Shown here piece by piece: positions 58,691 to 64,000 of a stretch of DNA of 64,000 bases. The notes under the pieces were generated by a model that saw only the letters and a list, made by a program, of their open reading frames with translations, was not told the origin of the DNA and searched no databases. The stretch is from Ficedula albicollis (taxonomy: Eukaryota > Chordata > Aves > Passeriformes > Muscicapidae), in contig NC_021675.1 in NCBI RefSeq assembly GCF_000247815.1, positions 66,793,040-66,857,039 of the forward strand, given 5' to 3'. A program made the position numbers and the translations under genes. Each line of letters begins with the position of its first letter. Position 1 is the stretch's first letter.

Positions 58691-60187
58691 AGAGCACATC
58701 TCACACACAGCTGCCTCTGGGCCCTGGGCTGACACAGGAGTGCTCAGCAATCACCTGCAGAGGCTGCTGCTCACAAAGCCTGTCAGCCAGCAGGCTTGGG
58801 AAAGAGTTGTTTAACAGTCCAGACAGCTGTTTGTGCAGTTTCACACCTGGCTAAACCAAGACAGACAGGAAAGCAAGTGCTTCTTTCTTCCTTCTTCTTC
58901 TTGTTCTGCTGCCTTAAGGAGGGGCTGGAGACAAGGCAGTGCTGTCAGGACAGGCTCCCCCTCCAGAGGAGAGGAAAACACCAAAACTGCCACTCCTGTG
59001 GTCTTCCTTGCCCAATGCCATGTGATTTACAGGCCTTTTTCATCCATTATTCTCTGTGCAATTTGTAAATCTCCGTGCATGGTGGGGTTATCTGCCACTG
59101 CTGAACCATGAGGTCTAAAACCCACTAAATTTCCTTGTTTCCTTTTACTTGGCACCACAAAACACATTGGTCTGAGCTCCCTCCCTCCTTCCCATGGGAT
59201 TTAACAGTGCTTTCCAAGTGACTTCCAAGTGTAAAAAAGTCTCAAACCATTCCTGAGTATTCCAGCCCCTGCACCACCTTATTTGCCAGTTTTAGGAGCT
59301 GTACCTCGGTGTCTGCACAAACAGCTCTACTGCTCCTCAAGTTTTTCAAGATCAAGCTGCTTTTGATATGCAAAAGGCTCTGAAGTGAACATTTCCTATT
59401 ACCCTCCTTGTTGTAAAGATCAGAAAGCTGAACAAACTCCATTTAGCCTTGTTCCCCCCTTTCCAGGTAGCATTGAAAATATAATGTAAAACCAGAACCC
59501 CAGCAACCCATGAGACAACATCCCAGGAATCTGTGCTTGACAATGTACTTGAATTTTAGTAAATGTTAAATTTTGTCATGGTTTTTCTTTCTTTTTTTTT
59601 TTTTTTTTTTTTTCCTTCCCCCCCCCCCCCCCCCCCCCCCCCCCCCTTTTCTTTTTTTTTTTTTTTTTTTTTCTTCCTATGGTTTGTATCATGCTGAACA
59701 GGTGAATTGATCACAGATGACATTAATATGAGTGCCTGACACAGCATTTGCAGCACTCTGTCCAGATCACCTCTTCTTGCTGTTATCTCCCTCCTTTGTC
59801 ATTTCTTTTGAGGTTGGTGCTTTGGAGGAGCTGCAGGCCTTTGCTATTATTCTCTACTCCATAAAAACTCAATTACTGGAGTCTGACAGCCTGCCTGGAA
59901 TCCAGGAGGACAAAGTAGGGCTCAGCCAAAGGAAAGCCAGGACCCACCAGGAGCCAGCTGTGCGACCCTCTGGTACCACAGACCCCTCCCACCCCCAGGA
60001 ATGGGCAATTAATGCTAATTAGGGAAAGAAGCAGCTTCCTTTGGGGGGTTTGGACTATTTTTGTCAAGGGAAATAGAGGAGGAGAAGGGGGTTTTGGCAA
60101 GGTCAGGTGCTGGTTCTGAATCTGGGTGGATGCAACTCCATCATCAATCCAGCCTGGGGGATGGACAGAGCAAGAGCAGCTCTGACA

Positions 60188-60269
60188 AAAAGGTTTTGGG
60201 GGGGTCCCTGTCCATGGCAGGGGGATTGGAACCACCTGACCTTGAAAGATCCATTCTGAGATTCTATGA
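60188..60269 (+). mobile_element. CR1 LINE, extreme 3' end
   Basis: GGGGGTCCCTGTCCATGGCA, GGGGGATTGGAACCACCTGA and a CATTCTGAGATTCTATGA tail mark a truncated CR1. Confidence 0.8.
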
Positions 60270-60659
60270 AAAGTATGTTTCAGGAAGGCTCTATCAAAGA
60301 AAAAAAAAAACCAAAAATCCCCCACCATAAACTAGATATTATTAAAAACCTCAGGTTTTTTCTTGTTTCTGCAATTTAATATATTTATTATGCTTTTACT
60401 ATGTTAATATGGTACAAAATACTATTGACATAAAGTGTGTATATAATATATATAATTTAATTCTATTTGTTGATGTTTGCTTGCCAGCAAATGGAAAAAT
60501 AAAAGAGCTTGGTACAAGCTTTTAAATAAAGCTTCTACTCCTTTGCTTATCTTCCCTGGTCAGATGCTCCTGTTTGGCTCAGTGGCATTAATGGAGATCA
60601 GAAAAAAAGGAGCTCAGAAAGTGGCTTCAAGGGTTCAGCTTGCAAGGAGGCTGGTGAAC

Positions 60660-60741
60660 CTTTTCTTCAGGTTTGAAAATTGTTCTTTTTGATCAGAAGC
60701 CTTTTCTTCAGGTTTGAAAATTGTTCTTTTTGATCAGAAGC
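60660..60741. repeat. Two identical tandem copies of a 41-bp unit
   Basis: CTTTTCTTCAGGTTTGAAAA starts at 60660 and at 60701, with no difference seen between copies. Confidence 0.9.
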
Positions 60742-62142
60742 AAAATATGTTGCTCAAATTTCAAGTTTAATTGAAACTTTTAAAAATTAAATGTGAATTA
60801 TAAGACTTTAAGCACAATAATTTAAAATATTTACAGCATAGTTGTCAATGCTGATTTTTTCAGAAACACATGGGAGTTTATGTTGATTAAAGTAATGGAA
60901 TCAATCTAAATTCATAGAAATTCACACATGCCTTTATTTTCCTGCTTTATTTGTTCTTATTAAAGGAAAATACAGGGATGAAGTTGTGTTTGGCTGTGAC
61001 AAATTATTCTCTTTCTCTCTTTCTCGCTTTTGTTTTTTCTCTTTATTTCTTTCTCTATCTCTTTACTTCTTCTCTCTCTCTTTTGGTCTTTTTCTCTCTC
61101 TTCTTCCTTTCCTTCCTTTCCTGGAGTGGGAAATCCATAATTTAAAGTAGATTTTATTATGTTCAAAGGGCAATCTGCTGTTTCTGAAGCAATAAATATG
61201 ACACAAAACCATCCAAACATGCTCTTCCATCACAATTTGGTTGTTAATATCAAAATCAAGCCTGAAACCTGAGAGGCCAATTGCCAGCCAGGAGCAGAGC
61301 TATTCCAGGGTGAGGACAGTAAATCTGAGTTTCTTTACTTTCCATCAACCCTGACCAAGAGATTTCCTCTCCACACTCATTGAAAAAAAAATTCTCCAGC
61401 GTCATTTTTGGTGGTGGGTGAAGCCAGGGGTCAAAACCTTTGCAACAATCTTTGGCTAACAATGGGGAAAGGAGACCAACATGGTGATGGCAGCAATTCA
61501 GTGTGTAGAGATGATGCCTTTGGGGGTGATTTGGGGGTTGTTTTAGGACAGGAGCTGTGGCCGGGGGTTACACATGCCCATCTTTGCGTGTGACATTCAC
61601 CCCAGCACTCAAAGAACCAGATTTTTTTTTTTCCCCCCCTTTTCTTTCCGTGTTCATTTTCTGCCGGCTGAGCAGCACCCGAGAGGTGCCGGTCACACCC
61701 TGAGCCCGGAGCTGCAGCTGGGATTGGGATTTCTCCTTTCCAGGCACACATTCAGCCAGGCTGTCCCACCGACCCGCCTAAAGAACCCACTGCCCGCTTT
61801 CCAAAATCCAGCCCTGCCAGCCCGCCCGGACCCGGGGACAGGCACAGAGGGGCTGGGCAGGTGACATCGCACCAACCTCCCTGCACAGGCTCCTCTTCCA
61901 GCCGGCATTTTTCCGTTTAGTTTATGGACAAAACCCCCTGTTTGGCAACAGGGGAGCCAAACCCACGGAACGCCTCTTGTTTTTTATTGCTGTTCCCATG
62001 CACCAGGTGGCCGTGTGCCGGTAGCTGCCGAGGAGAGTGGGAAGGGCTGGTGTGGAAGCAGGAGGAAAGCGAGCATCGTCTGCACGCGGAGCCCCGTATC
62101 CCGGAGGGAAGGAAAGAGGGAAGGAAAGAAGGAAGGAAGGAA

Positions 62143-62144
<2 letters not shown>

Positions 62145-62207
<63 letters not shown>
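62145..62207. other. 63-bp poly-C run in the CpG island
   Basis: Follows a purine GGAA/AAGG repeat (62105-62144). Pure C, probably of the same origin as the other runs. It lies just upstream of the 62233 splice donor, so the candidate exon may be incomplete. Confidence 0.7.
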
Positions 62208-62549
62208 AGGGGGAGGCTCCTCCGCCTGCCTCGGTAAGTGCTGCCGGAGGAATCCTCATCCTCATCTTCATCCCCGTCCCCGGGCAGGTCCTGACGCCCC
62301 TTCGCCGGGCAGGGCTCCCCGCGGGCACGGCTCCCACTGCTGCTCCCCGCTCCGGGTGGGATCCCCTCTATCGCAGGCTCCCCTGAACCCACTGCCCGAG
62401 GGACACCCCCTTCAAACCCTGTCTCCCCCTCGGGAGGGGTTTCTCCCCCTCTTTTTCCCCCTCTCGGCGGGCAGGACCCCCAGCCCCTGCCCGGGCTGAT
62501 GCAGACGCGCTCCGCAGCATCCTCGGCGCTTTGCCCGACCTGGGGCTGG

Positions 62550-62870
62550 GCTTTTGCTGCCCTCGGGGTTGGCGCTTTTGCTCCCAGAGGTTTGGTGGCT
62601 TTGACCGCAGGAAGGGTGGATTTGGCACCCCGGGGCTGTGGATTTGAGCCCCGGGGTAGTCTCTTTGTACTCAAGGGTTTGGTGCGTTTTTTCGCCCCAG
62701 GGTTTGGGGTTTTTGAGCCCCAGGGTTTGGTGCGTTTTTGCGCCCCAGGGTTTGGGGGTTTTGCACCCCAGGGTTTGTGGATTTTTGCACTGCAGGGATT
62801 GGGAGTTTTGCTCCCCAGAGTGTGAGGGTTTTGCCTCCCCAGGATTTGGGTTTTGGCGCCCCGGCTCAGT
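62550..62870. repeat. GT-rich minisatellite, unit about 27 bp
   Basis: About eleven imperfect copies of a unit like GCCCCAGGGTTTGGTGCGTTT. The two best copies give TTTGGTGCGTTTTTTCGCCC and TTTGGTGCGTTTTTGCGCCC. It lies inside the CpG island, and its frames (VSLYSRVWCVF and the like) are repeat translations. Confidence 0.85.
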
Positions 62871-63300
62871 TCCTAACGCCAGTGAGAGCCCAGTGCCGGC
62901 AGCGCGGGTTTAACTTCGCCTCGAGTTTCACTGGTGTGATGTCGCTCGGGTCTCTCCTCGGAGCAGGCAGCGGCTGCCGGAGACTTTCTGTGGCCGCCGA
63001 GGAGTCTGCCGGGGGCTGATCCCAACCCGCTGTGCCGGCTGTGGATGCGGATTCCGTGTCCTGCTTCGGGGCAGGACCCATCAGCTCCAGGCAGCGCGGC
63101 TGGGAGCATCTCCGAGGGGAGGGATCCGCACCCCCGGTACCCCCCGGTACCCTGCAGCGGGGAGAGCAGCACGCTCCGGGCTCAGGACACTGCCGAGCTG
63201 CTCCTGCCATCAGTTCCCAAGGTAAGATATCGTGTCTTACCGTGCTCCCAGAGAGGCTGCAGCAGCTGCTCTGGGCTGGTTTGGGGAAGGAAAGAAGTCG

Positions 63301-63768
63301 CGCCCTGGGAAATGCTGTCCTTGCAACGGGGAAGTTGGACAGAGAGAGAAGGGAGGTCAGTGCCAGGCTCACTCTCTGCAGGACCTCCTCGGATGCTGTG
63401 CTGGTGGAAGCATCTCCGGGCATTCTCCCCCTCCTTCATCACCACCCACAGCCTTGCACAGCTCAGCAAACTGCTCACACTGTTCAGCAATCACTGAGCT
63501 GCTGCAGTTTTCTCATGGGGAGGAGAAGGGAAAGGTGTGTGAGGTCCTGGGACAGGTGTTGTTCCCTGCTGGTTTGTACCTGTTTCAGCAGAGCCTGGCA
63601 GCAAAATGTATTCCCAGTAATATATTTCCAGTTTTCATAATTCCTCTAAGATTTTAAAGTGCAGTCAGCCTTGAAATTGCAGAGGTTTTTTCCCCCTCCT
63701 TTGCCATCAAAATATGCCTTTTGCTGATGAAATTAACCTTTCCCCCCAATATGCCTTTTGCTGATGAA

Positions 63769-63801
<33 letters not shown>

Positions 63802-64000
63802 TTTAGGTTGAGATTAGTCTGCTGAATAAATCAGTTCTAACTTTCTGGATATTAAAGGGGAACATAGATGGTGGAGTTGCTTTGCTCAGGCAGCCTCAGA
63901 GCAGAATCCAACCCATCAGCCTTTTGAAAGGGACTAAAACGACAATATCCAACAAAGAACAGTGCAAACCCTAAGGCATCTGAGATCCCCAGGAAATCTG
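63301..64000. other. Downstream of the CpG island, no exon seen
   Basis: Probably intron if the 63221 donor is used. At 63711 and 63748 AATATGCCTTTTGCTGATGA occurs as a 37-bp tandem duplication, the second copy running into a 28-bp C run (63774-63801). Nothing else recognised. Confidence 0.5.

Larger units (their letters stand above)
58696..61599. other. Non-coding interval with low-complexity tracts
   Basis: No gene found. Contains a T24-CCTT-C29-TTTTCT19 pyrimidine tract at 59588-59675 (C run 59618-59646) and a C/T-rich tract at 61010-61122. AT-rich at 60.33-60.46 and 60.75-60.96 kb. Confidence 0.4.
61600..63300 (+). promoter_or_regulatory. CpG island with candidate first exons of a plus-strand gene
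   Basis: CpG-dense, GC-rich stretch of about 1.7 kb in otherwise AT-rich surroundings. Two good plus-strand splice donors lie in it: CTCG/GTAAGTG (exon end 62233) and CCAAG/GTAAGATAT (exon end 63221). Neither is preceded by a convincing coding frame, so these would be 5' untranslated exons of a gene continuing beyond the window. A minus-strand promoter is equally possible from composition alone. A C run (62145-62207) sits after an AAGG-repeat within the island. Confidence 0.55.

Noticed and set aside
61922..62674. 250-codon minus-strand open frame in the CpG island
   Set aside because: It crosses the 63-bp C run and the minisatellite region; its composition follows GC-rich sequence and no family is recognisable.

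Overview
The window looks like nuclear DNA from a bird, most likely a songbird. It carries several truncated CR1 LINE fragments with the bird-type 3' tail (runs like ATTCTATGATTCTGTG), four solo LTRs of one endogenous retrovirus family, vertebrate-style introns and CpG islands, and a FOXI-class forkhead exon. There are no operons, prokaryotic genes or CRISPR arrays. Most long open frames are translations of homopolymers or microsatellites.

Layout: (1) 1-3.1 kb is GC-rich and holds a minus-strand forkhead exon (FOXI class, best guess FOXI3). Its upstream part, with the start codon, is replaced by 1.1 kb of pure C. (2) 3.1-20 kb is mostly non-coding, with a 109-bp tandem repeat, a CR1 tail and a decayed LINE reverse-transcriptase relic. 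(3) 20.0-28.3 kb on the plus strand holds an intact six-exon gene that I assembled from splice sites and phases. It encodes about 233 aa with repeated tyrosine/aromatic motifs like those of small sperm or ciliary microtubule proteins; I cannot name it. Its second intron contains a (TCCTC)n tract of about 0.7 kb. (4) 28.3-61.6 kb is non-coding. It has CR1 pieces, several short near-identical tandem duplications, an (AAATAT)n microsatellite, four solo LTRs (37.5, 42.3, 49.3 and 56.4 kb) and two arrays of a roughly 177-bp satellite carrying perfect hairpins (46.0-47.6 and 52.0-52.5 kb). (5) 61.6-63.3 kb is a CpG island with a GT-rich minisatellite and two good splice donors, probably the promoter and first exons of a plus-strand gene continuing to the right.

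Ten runs of pure C (26 to 2,062 bp, about 4.9 kb in all) lie in the window, always C on the plus strand. They interrupt the forkhead exon and three LTRs whose true content can be read from the intact sister LTR, and two are bracketed by exact direct repeats. I take the large ones to be assembly or gap-filling artefacts. The forkhead gene and the six-exon gene point away from each other, about 17 kb apart. No multi-gene system is evident; the best candidates for something undescribed are the six-exon gene and the hairpin-bearing satellite.
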